Source: Bacillota bacterium
Lineage (GTDB): Bacteria; Bacillota; Clostridia; Christensenellales; Aristaeellaceae
Direction: 5' to 3'
NCBI GenBank assembly: GCA_023398575.1
Contig: JAEWSC010000057.1
Span: 14,184-78,183 of the forward strand
DNA length: 64,000 bases
Shown piece by piece: positions 45,010 to 52,496 of this stretch. Each line of letters begins with the position of its first letter. The first letter of the stretch is position 1. The notes beneath the pieces were generated by a model. It saw only the letters and a list, made by a program, of their open reading frames with translations. It had not been told where the DNA came from and did not search any database. A program made the translations under genes and the position numbers.

Positions 45010-45960
45010 ATGCAATATAAGGAAGCCGCGGCATTCGCCAGGCGCGTTGAGGATAACATTGCCAAGGTATTGATCGGCAAGGGAGAGGTCACAAAGCTGC
45101 TGCTGGCCTCGCTGATTGCCAGCGGCCACGTGCTGCTGGAGGATGTGCCTGGCACTGGCAAGACCGTACTGGCAAGAAGCCTGGCCAAATCCATCGACTG
45201 CCGGTTTGCCAGGGTACAATTCACGCCCGATCTAATGCCTGCCGATATTACCGGCATCAGTGTCTATCAGCCTGCCACAGGCGATTTTACTTTCAAGCCC
45301 GGCCCTGTGTTCACCAACATACTGCTGGCAGATGAAATCAATAGGGCAACACCCAGAACCCAAGCGGCGCTGTTGGAATGCATGCAGGAGGGACAGGTGA
45401 CGGAAGGTGGCGTCACCCGCAAACTGGATGCACCTTTTCTGGTGATCGCCACCCAGAACCCGGTGGAGATACAGGGCACCTTTCCCCTGCCGGAGGCGCA
45501 GCTGGACCGCTTTCTCATGCGGCTTTCCATGGGGTATCCCACCAAAGAAGAGGCCTTCTTGCTGCTGAGCCGCTTCCATGCCGGCGATCCATTAAAAGAG
45601 CTTTCACCGGTATCTATAAAAGAAGATTTGCTGGCAGCACAAGCGGCACTTACACACATTTCCGTATCCCAGCCGGTGATGGAATACATTGCCGCCTTGT
45701 GCGAACAGACCAGAAAATTTGAGCAGGTACAATTAGGCGTTAGCCCAAGAGGCATGCTGGCACTAATGCGGGCTGCTCAGGCGCTGGCGATGCTTGAAGG
45801 CCGGGATTTTGTGATTCCCGACGATGTGAAGACTCTTGCCATACCAGTGCTGGCACACCGTGTTATCGTAAGAGGCATGTATGGCAAAGCAGGCATAACC
45901 CAGGCATTGATACAGGATGCTATGAAGGCTGTGCCGGTACCTACGGAGGAAAGGCTGTAA
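45010..45960 (+). CDS. MoxR-family AAA+ ATPase
   Basis: The ATG at 45010 has AAGGTGA upstream and gives 316 residues. Walker A DVPGTGKT (near 44), FARVQFTPDLMPADITG, Walker B NILLADEINRATPRTQ (near 106) and the sensor ATQNPVE mark a MoxR ATPase, a chaperone-like protein thought to activate partners. It starts a tightly coupled operon with a DUF58 and a membrane protein, the standard partners. Confidence 0.92.
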   Translation: MQYKEAAAFARRVEDNIAKVLIGKGEVTKLLLASLIASGHVLLEDVPGTGKTVLARSLAKSIDCRFARVQFTPDLMPADITGISVYQPATGDFTFKPGPVFTNILLADEINRATPRTQAALLECMQEGQVTEGGVTRKLDAPFLVIATQNPVEIQGTFPLPEAQLDRFLMRLSMGYPTKEEAFLLLSRFHAGDPLKELSPVSIKEDLLAAQAALTHISVSQPVMEYIAALCEQTRKFEQVQLGVSPRGMLALMRAAQALAMLEGRDFVIPDDVKTLAIPVLAHRVIVRGMYGKAGITQALIQDAMKAVPVPTEERL

Positions 45961-47060
45961 TGAATGCCCTGATGCTGTTGCTGGTCCTTGCCGCATTGGC
46001 ACTTGTTCAGGGCTTTATGGTAAAGCATTTTGCATTGAAAAGACTGGCCTATCAAAGAAGCTTTTCCCGCCGTAACGCCTATGAAGGCGAGGCGGTTGAA
46101 ATGGTGGAGATCATCAAAAGTCCAAAGCTTTTGCCCATCCCCTTTTTAAGGGCTGAATCTCGAATATCTCCCCATTTAAAGTTCCAGTCAGATACAGGCG
46201 ATCACATTACGGAAAACCGCTATCATAAAAGCATCTTTTCCTTAAAGCCCTATTGCCAGATCACCAGGCGTCATACGGTAACGCTTATGCATCGAGGCTA
46301 TTATGAGGCTGGCAATGTCTCTATAACCGCGGGTGACCTTTGGGGCGCATCCTCCGCCGGGCTCACCATGAACACAGGCGCGGCCATTGAGGTATACCCG
46401 CGGTTGCTTGATCTCAGTCAGCTTCCCTCACCTGCCACCAAATGGTTTGGGGACATGCTGGTCAAACGCTGGATATTGCCCGATCCAATCTGGACCGGCG
46501 GCATCCGCCCCTACGCGGCGGGAGACCCCCTACAGGATATCCATTGGCCGGCCACCGCGCGTATCGGTGCGCTGCAGGTCAAGGTGCACGATCCCTCGTC
46601 TGATGCAAAGCTGTTGGTGGTTATCAATGCCCAAATGTCGGAGCTGCAGTGGGCAGACTTGATGGAGTATGAGCAGCAAACAGTGGAGCATATGATCTCC
46701 ATGGCTGCCACCTTGTGCCTGGATGCGTTGGCAAAAGGCCTGGATGCCGGGTTCGCCGCAAACATTCCCCTTGACAAAGGTTCTGAACCGGCCATTCTCC
46801 CTCCCGCGCGGTATGCCGGGCGGGAAGAGGAGCTGCTTTCCGCCATGGCGCACATGACGGTACAGAAAACCCACACCTTCTTGTCGCTGCTGGATAAGCT
46901 GGCGGCCTATTCGGGCATGGACATCCTGATCCTTTCCGTGTACGACAGTGAGCTCATTGAGCTTCGGATAAATGCCATTCGCCAGCGCGGCAACAGCGTG
47001 CAGTTTTGTTTGATCGACAAGCAATCAGCCCGCAGCCCTGGACAGGAGGGAGGCGCATGA
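45960..47060 (+). CDS. DUF58-family protein
   Basis: This encodes 366 residues and overlaps moxR by one base (TAATG). One or two N-terminal hydrophobic segments are followed by the DUF58 motif GGIRPYAAGDPLQDIHWPAT (near 182-200), then a von Willebrand A-like domain. Such proteins are membrane-anchored partners of MoxR ATPases. No biochemical activity is established. Confidence 0.88.
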   Translation: MNALMLLLVLAALALVQGFMVKHFALKRLAYQRSFSRRNAYEGEAVEMVEIIKSPKLLPIPFLRAESRISPHLKFQSDTGDHITENRYHKSIFSLKPYCQITRRHTVTLMHRGYYEAGNVSITAGDLWGASSAGLTMNTGAAIEVYPRLLDLSQLPSPATKWFGDMLVKRWILPDPIWTGGIRPYAAGDPLQDIHWPATARIGALQVKVHDPSSDAKLLVVINAQMSELQWADLMEYEQQTVEHMISMAATLCLDALAKGLDAGFAANIPLDKGSEPAILPPARYAGREEELLSAMAHMTVQKTHTFLSLLDKLAAYSGMDILILSVYDSELIELRINAIRQRGNSVQFCLIDKQSARSPGQEGGA

Positions 47061-48367
47061 ACACGACCCCTAAAGAAAAAGCAAAACACACAAGCGCTAT
47101 TCTTTCCATTCCCCCAAAGCGGCTGCTGGCAAAAGCCATGGCAGCCCTGATGCTGTACCTTGGCCTGTCCCCTTTATTTTTGCTGCCTGGCGCATATCTT
47201 TCGCTTGAACTACTCCCAGTGGCATTCCTGCCGGCGGCGGCGCTTGCGCTTACCTTCTTCGCTGGGCTGGTTCCCAGGAAATGGCGCAAGCATGCTTTTG
47301 CACTTGCCCTTTGCCTGCAGGCAGTACTAGGCATGGCGCTTTTACTCCCCAGCTCACCTCTGGCGTTGGTTTTACTCCTACCCTGTCTTGGTGCAATGAT
47401 CTTATTCATGCCAGCCATGATAAGGACCGCTGGTTTGGAATGGTCCGGGCAGCAGCTTTCCATGGGTGCAATTCTCCATGTCATCGGACAGCTTGTAAAA
47501 GGCATGCCGGAGTTTGCTTCCATGGGCAGTCTGCTGACGGCATTCTTTTGCTTGTATATGATCTTGTGCCTGTTCATGCTAAACCGCTACGCACTGATGG
47601 ATGGTACCGGCGAAAAGCAGTCCCCGCCTGCGAAATTGCTGGCTCAGAACCGCATGCTGGTGATCATTATCAGCGCTATCGCGCTGCTTGCATCGAGCTT
47701 AAAGACATTAAAGGATGCAGTGAATTTTGTGTGGGATATGCTATTGAAGGGAATCGCCGCGCTCGTTTTGTTTATCATGCAGCTTTTTCCCGCCATGACG
47801 CCCATCAACAACACAGGCGGTGGGCAGGGAATGGATTTGGGAATGATGGGTGAACAGCAGGAGCCTGGTCTGCTTTCTATGATTCTGGAAAAAGTACTGA
47901 TGGCGGTGGGGATTCTTCTGGGCCTCGCTCTGATCGTGTTCGGGCTGTATAAAGCTCAAAAAGTGCTAAAAAGAGCCTTGAAAGCCCTTCTGGAGCGGTT
48001 TCGGGCTTATTCAAAATCCATTGGGGAAGGGTATGTGGACAAAACGGAGAATCTATTTGACTTGGGACAGGCAAGCAAAGCGGTGCTTCAAAGGTGGAGC
48101 GCCTTGGCAAACCGGCTCAAGCGCTTGCCGCCTATAGATAAACTCCCACCCCGGGAAAAGGTGCGCCGCACGTATGCACTGCTCAAAAGGCGCATGCCGG
48201 AGCTGCCGGACAGCATGACAGCCCGTGAGATGCTGAGCAGCGACGCCTTCAAGCTCACCCTCGAGCAAAAAGAAACAATATCCGTCATTTATGAACAAGC
48301 ACGCTATAGTAGTCAGCCCATATCCCCCGCTCAAGCGGAGGATATGCGCAAAAACGCTGGTATTTAG
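47057..48367 (+). CDS. Membrane protein, DUF4129-like C-terminus (MoxR operon)
   Basis: The ATG at 47057 overlaps the DUF58 stop (ATGA) and gives 436 residues. There are five to seven N-terminal hydrophobic helices (~30-205), another near 245-275 and one near 295. The C-terminal cytoplasmic tail, PPREKVRRTYALLKRR near residue 370, resembles DUF4129. In many MoxR-DUF58 operons the third member is a TgpA-like transglutaminase with DUF4129; here no transglutaminase Cys-His-Asp domain is present. Confidence 0.65.
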   Translation: MNTTPKEKAKHTSAILSIPPKRLLAKAMAALMLYLGLSPLFLLPGAYLSLELLPVAFLPAAALALTFFAGLVPRKWRKHAFALALCLQAVLGMALLLPSSPLALVLLLPCLGAMILFMPAMIRTAGLEWSGQQLSMGAILHVIGQLVKGMPEFASMGSLLTAFFCLYMILCLFMLNRYALMDGTGEKQSPPAKLLAQNRMLVIIISAIALLASSLKTLKDAVNFVWDMLLKGIAALVLFIMQLFPAMTPINNTGGGQGMDLGMMGEQQEPGLLSMILEKVLMAVGILLGLALIVFGLYKAQKVLKRALKALLERFRAYSKSIGEGYVDKTENLFDLGQASKAVLQRWSALANRLKRLPPIDKLPPREKVRRTYALLKRRMPELPDSMTAREMLSSDAFKLTLEQKETISVIYEQARYSSQPISPAQAEDMRKNAGI

Positions 48368-48387
48368 TCTAGAAATGGAGGATGTCT

Positions 48388-49182
48388 ATGCAAGAAATCA
48401 CCATCACCTATCTTGGCCAGTGCGGTTTTTTATTAGACTTTGGCGGTACGAAAATCGTCACCGATCCGTATCTGAGCGATTATGTGGACAAAACCTGCTC
48501 TGACGGGGCGGTAAAGTGGCAGCGGCTGTATCCGCCACCTGCCTCCTTGCAGGTGTTAAAGCCGGAGGGTATACTGATTTCCCATAGCCATGAAGATCAC
48601 ATGGACCCTTGGACGCTCAAGCCTTATCTTTGTGAAAATGACGAATGCCTGACAGCCGCTCCGGCCCCTGAATGCGGCAGGCTGGAGAGCATCGGCGCAT
48701 CCCGCGTGATTTATGCCAAGGCGGAGGAAAGCTTCTTTATAGGTGATGTAAAGATAACCCCCCTCCCCTGCGCCCATACGCAGCTGCATCTGGATGCATG
48801 CGGCCGTTTTCACGAGCTGAGCTATCTTATTGAGCAGGCAGGTGTGCGCATCTTCTTCGGCGGCGATATGAGCCTGTATGACGGGCTTGAAAAGCGATTG
48901 AAAAGCGCAAATTGCAACCTTTTGCTGCTGCCTGTAAACGGTCGGGATGAAGGACGTACAGAAAGGGGCATCATCGGCAATATTGATCATGTCGAAGCTG
49001 CCAAACTCTCCGCCAAACTGGATGTCCCCTACATCCCTATGCACCACGATCTGTATGCTGTCAACGGCTGCAGCCCGGAGGAGATTCTCGCCGCCGCAAG
49101 GGCCCAAGGGGCAAAAGCGTTTCTACTCAAGCCCATGGAGACACTGCGCCTGAGCTCTATAGGAGACATTATAGAAGCGTAA
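48388..49182 (+). CDS. UlaG-like metallo-beta-lactamase-fold hydrolase
   Basis: The ATG at 48388, GGAGG 6 bases upstream, gives 264 residues; an ATG two codons earlier overlaps the site. ITYLGQCGFLLDFGG and SHSHEDHMDPW (metal-binding, near 65-75) plus DMSL and HHD show the lactonase-like MBL fold, related to L-ascorbate-6-phosphate lactonase. The ascorbate pathway is not nearby, so the substrate is open. It is cytoplasmic and starts 20 bases after the membrane protein. Confidence 0.82.
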   Translation: MQEITITYLGQCGFLLDFGGTKIVTDPYLSDYVDKTCSDGAVKWQRLYPPPASLQVLKPEGILISHSHEDHMDPWTLKPYLCENDECLTAAPAPECGRLESIGASRVIYAKAEESFFIGDVKITPLPCAHTQLHLDACGRFHELSYLIEQAGVRIFFGGDMSLYDGLEKRLKSANCNLLLLPVNGRDEGRTERGIIGNIDHVEAAKLSAKLDVPYIPMHHDLYAVNGCSPEEILAAARAQGAKAFLLKPMETLRLSSIGDIIEA

Positions 49183-49222
49183 CCCATCTAACCATCCAGG
49201 ATTGATTGAAGGAGGGATTTTG

Positions 49223-49918
49223 ATGAACAGACAAAAATTCCTGCACCTTTTCAGCCTGCTAACCGCAGCTTTGCTTTTGCTGCTCCCCTCCATCGCGGGT
49301 GCAGCGGAAACTGCTGTGCAAGATAAACCTACCCTTACTCTTATCGGCCACGCCTCCGTAAAAATCAAGACAGCAGAGGGCGTCGTCATCTACATTGATC
49401 CGTACTATGCCGGCGATTACAGCGAAGAGGCCGATATCATACTCGTCAGCCATGAGCATAGTGACCACAACAAGATCAACCTTTGCAAACAAAAAACCGG
49501 CTGCATTGTACTTAGGGCAAGCGACACCATCAACAAAAAGGATGGCACCTATAACATTTTTGATATCGCAGGCGTTACCGTACAGCCCGTGCCTGCCGCT
49601 AACAAAAACCATAAAATAGACAGCTCCACCGGGTTTGTGCTAACCTTTGACGGCTTGAAGGTATATCATTCAGGAGATACGTCAAAGCTTGACCAGATGG
49701 CAGACCTTATAGCGCTGGATATCGATTATGCCCTGTTTCCCATCGACGGCAAATACAACATGGATGGCGCAGAAGCCATGGCGTGTGCTGCGCTGGTAGG
49801 CGCAAAACATAACACGCCCATGCATTACTTTGACGCCGATCCCGCTGCATTTGCCCCGGATAACCTTCTGCTGATCCCCTACGGGGAAACGGTAGCGCTT
49901 GATAAAGTGTTGGAATGA
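49223..49918 (+). CDS. Secreted metallo-beta-lactamase-fold protein
   Basis: The ATG at 49223 with GAAGGAGGG gives 231 residues. A signal peptide (MNRQKFLHLF..., cleaved near AGAAE) precedes an MBL domain with TLIGHASVKIKT, VSHEHSDHNKI (metal ligands, near 85) and VYHSGDTS. It is related to the preceding cytoplasmic protein (COG2220 type) but is exported, which is uncommon for this subgroup. Substrate is unknown. Confidence 0.8.
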   Translation: MNRQKFLHLFSLLTAALLLLLPSIAGAAETAVQDKPTLTLIGHASVKIKTAEGVVIYIDPYYAGDYSEEADIILVSHEHSDHNKINLCKQKTGCIVLRASDTINKKDGTYNIFDIAGVTVQPVPAANKNHKIDSSTGFVLTFDGLKVYHSGDTSKLDQMADLIALDIDYALFPIDGKYNMDGAEAMACAALVGAKHNTPMHYFDADPAAFAPDNLLLIPYGETVALDKVLE

Positions 49919-49927
49919 AGCCGCAAT

Positions 49928-49981
49928 AAAAAATAGGGCTGTCCAAGCGGTTGCATGACTGCCCGGACAGCCCTATTTTTT
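49928..49981. terminator. Strong bidirectional terminator
   Basis: A 17-bp perfect stem, AAAAAATAGGGCTGTCC with its complement, has A/T tracts on both ends and separates convergent genes. Confidence 0.92.
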
Positions 49982-49990
49982 ATATGTTGC

Positions 49991-51172
49991 CTACCGGTTT
50001 GCCATCCGGTATATGTTTTCGATATCGGCTTGATCCATTTGCCTGAATACCCCTACCAGCCGTTTTCCGAAGAAGGTGCAGGCATGCGCCATCTCGCTGA
50101 TCACTTTTTCGCTTTGAATGCCAATGCCCAGCTCTGAAAAGCATGTCGGCATGTTTAGTGACTTAAAGTACGCAACAGAGCTTTCGATGCCCGCCAGAGA
50201 CGCGGCTTCGTCATCCGCATCCTGCACGCCCCATACGTTCCTGGCATACCGTGCAAAACGCTTCACGTCTGTTTTGCGGCAATATGTAGCCCAAGACCCC
50301 CACATGGTGGATAAGCTTGCACCATGTGCCACATCGAACCGACCGCTAAGCTCATGCCCCAATTGGTGTACGCCAAAATCCAGAAGCCGCCCCAGCCCAG
50401 TCAGCCCGTTGTGGGACAGACTGCCGCACCACATGAGCTCGCTGGCCGGTCCATACGCAGTAGAATCCTGCATGGCCAGCGTGCCGTTACGAATGGCCAC
50501 CCGCAAAAGTGCCTCGGCCAGCTCATCGGTCAATTCATTTCCTGGTGTTGGTGAAAAGTACCGGTCCAGAGTATGCATCAGTATATCCACGATGCCGCAG
50601 GCGACTTGATATGGCGGCAGGGTATAGGTAAGCTCCGGATTCATGATGGCAAATCGAGGCCGGTTAAAATCGGTGGAAAGGCCGCGCTTTTCGCCCGTCG
50701 CCTCATTGGTCAGCACGGCGCTGTTGCTCAGTTCGCTGCCGGCGGCAGAGATGGTGAGCACTGCGCCTACAGGAAGAGTCTTTGTGAGCTCGACTTCCCT
50801 TTTCCAAAAGTGCCAGATGTCAATTTCAGGGTTCGCCACGCCGTGAGCGATGGCTTTCGCGGTATCAATGGCGCTGCCACCACCGATGGCCAATATAAAA
50901 TCGGCCTTGAATTTTAAGGCAGCTTGAATACCCAGCCTGGCATGAGACAAAAGGGGATTCGGCTTCGCGCCGCCAAAGGGCAGACAGGCGATTCCTTCCT
51001 CCTTCAGTTGGCTCAAAACACCATCCAGTAAACCGGATTTCTGCACGCTTCCACCGCCAAAGACTACGAGCACCCTGGTTCCGCCATGCTTTTTAATCAT
51101 CTCGCCAGCCTTCTTTTCCGTTTCGCGGCCAAAGCATATCTCTGTAGGCGAGTAATATACAAACGTTTCCAC
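49991..51172 (-). CDS. Iron-containing alcohol dehydrogenase (YqdH/butanol dehydrogenase type)
   Basis: This encodes 393 residues, the family length. GGGSVQKSG and LAIGGGSAIDTAKAIA (~93) bind NAD(P), and VDILMHTLDRYF (~200), HQLGHELSGRFDVAHGASL (~273-291) supply the Asp and three His that hold Fe2+. It likely reduces an aldehyde to an alcohol with NAD(P)H in redox balancing. It is divergent from the Gfo/Idh gene. Confidence 0.9.
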   Translation of the reverse strand: METFVYYSPTEICFGRETEKKAGEMIKKHGGTRVLVVFGGGSVQKSGLLDGVLSQLKEEGIACLPFGGAKPNPLLSHARLGIQAALKFKADFILAIGGGSAIDTAKAIAHGVANPEIDIWHFWKREVELTKTLPVGAVLTISAAGSELSNSAVLTNEATGEKRGLSTDFNRPRFAIMNPELTYTLPPYQVACGIVDILMHTLDRYFSPTPGNELTDELAEALLRVAIRNGTLAMQDSTAYGPASELMWCGSLSHNGLTGLGRLLDFGVHQLGHELSGRFDVAHGASLSTMWGSWATYCRKTDVKRFARYARNVWGVQDADDEAASLAGIESSVAYFKSLNMPTCFSELGIGIQSEKVISEMAHACTFFGKRLVGVFRQMDQADIENIYRMANR

Positions 51173-51262
51173 CGTAAACCACTCCTATTCCCATAAGGCG
51201 AAAGGCAAATTTTGTCCCCTTTCTGGCCTTTTTTTGCCATTGTAGCACAGTTTCGCAAAAAG

Positions 51263-51341
51263 AGACAGCCATTTTTGACACAAAGACAGCTGCTTTTTGA
51301 CACAGAATTCCCTTGACGGATACCTGACAACGTGATAATCT
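51263..51341 (+). promoter_or_regulatory. Promoter region with imperfect tandem repeat before the Gfo/Idh gene
   Basis: AGACAGC...TTTTTGACACA occurs at 51263-51282 and again at 51284-51304. A TTGACG (51313-51318) with TAATCT (51336-51341) at 17-base spacing follows. The repeat may bind a regulator of either divergent gene. Confidence 0.45.
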
Positions 51342-51375
51342 TCGCACAGTACGCAATATTCGGAGGGATTACCAT

Positions 51376-52431
51376 ATGAATAAGCAATACAACCTTGGCT
51401 TTATCGGTTTTGGCGGAATGGCTGGCTGGCACCATCAAAACCTGACCCGTGCGCCGCAAGTAATTCCCTATGGCGTTTACGATATCAATCCGGCAAGGAT
51501 CAAAGTTGGCGAAGAAAAGGGCCTGAAAGGCTACGAGAGCAGCCAGGCGCTTTTAAACGATCCCGCCATCGATATTGTGCTGGTGGCCACGCCCAACAAC
51601 TTTCATGCGGAGTATTCTATCGCCGCCATGCGTGCCGGTAAGCATGTCATCAGCGAAAAGCCTGTGACCATGAACTCCCAGGAGCTTTTACAGGTAATGG
51701 CTGTCGCCAAGGAAACCGGTAAACAGTTTTCTGTGCATCAAAACAGGCGCTGGGACAAGGATTATCTGACTGTACGCAAAGCCATTGAAGATGATCTGAT
51801 CGGTGCACCGTACCTGATCAAATCGTACGTATTGGGCTCCAGGGGTATTCCCGAAGGCTGGCGTACCCACAAGGTGGCCGGCGGCGGCATGATGCTGGAT
51901 TGGGGCGTACACCTTATTGATCAACTTTTGCAAATGATTGCAAAGCCTGTCGTCAAGGTTTATGCCAGGATGCAGCACGAGACCTTTACCGAAGTGGATG
52001 AAGGGTTTACCGTCGCACTTCATTTTGAAAATGGGCCCGTAGCCATGGTGGAGGTGGACACGTCCTGTTTTGTCAGTCAGGGCCGGTGGCATGTACGCGG
52101 CAACAAAGGCACCCTGGTAGTGGATAATTGGGATGCCGAAGGAAAAATTGTACGTGCAAAAGACATGAAGACCCAGTGGGAGGAAGAGATTGTCTACACC
52201 TCCGCCGGGCCTACCAAGACCATGGCCCCCCGCTCCAGCTTTACCAGCGAGGAGTTGCCTTTAAATGTTGTGAGCGCTGACTGGATACAGTACTATCATA
52301 ACTATGTCGCCGCCTTGGAAGGAACAGAACCACTTTTCGTAAAACCCGAAGAGGCCCTGCGGGTAATGCAGGTAATGGAAGCCACCTTTGAAAGCGAACG
52401 GACCGGACAAGCGGTAGAGGTTAGAATCTAA
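51376..52431 (+). CDS. Gfo/Idh/MocA-family oxidoreductase
   Basis: This encodes 351 residues. The Rossmann motif GFIGFGGMAGWHH and the family signature SEKPVTMN (Lys of EKP, near 95) are followed by the C-terminal alpha/beta domain with GGGMMLDWGVHLID (near 170-184), including the active-site His. Such enzymes oxidise or reduce sugars or inositols with NAD(P). The ATG follows CGGAGGG. The substrate cannot be read from the sequence or its neighbours. Confidence 0.88.
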   Translation: MNKQYNLGFIGFGGMAGWHHQNLTRAPQVIPYGVYDINPARIKVGEEKGLKGYESSQALLNDPAIDIVLVATPNNFHAEYSIAAMRAGKHVISEKPVTMNSQELLQVMAVAKETGKQFSVHQNRRWDKDYLTVRKAIEDDLIGAPYLIKSYVLGSRGIPEGWRTHKVAGGGMMLDWGVHLIDQLLQMIAKPVVKVYARMQHETFTEVDEGFTVALHFENGPVAMVEVDTSCFVSQGRWHVRGNKGTLVVDNWDAEGKIVRAKDMKTQWEEEIVYTSAGPTKTMAPRSSFTSEELPLNVVSADWIQYYHNYVAALEGTEPLFVKPEEALRVMQVMEATFESERTGQAVEVRI

Positions 52432-52449
52432 TTATTGCATTCCATACCA

Positions 52450-52484
52450 AAAAGCAGAGGCAGGTATTGATCCGCCTCTGCTTT
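52450..52484. terminator. Bidirectional terminator between Gfo/Idh and cphA
   Basis: AAAGCAGAGGC (52451-52461) pairs with GCCTCTGCTTT (52474-52484), flanked by A/T-rich tails. Confidence 0.88.
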
Positions 52485-52496
52485 CTCTTTTCTAGA

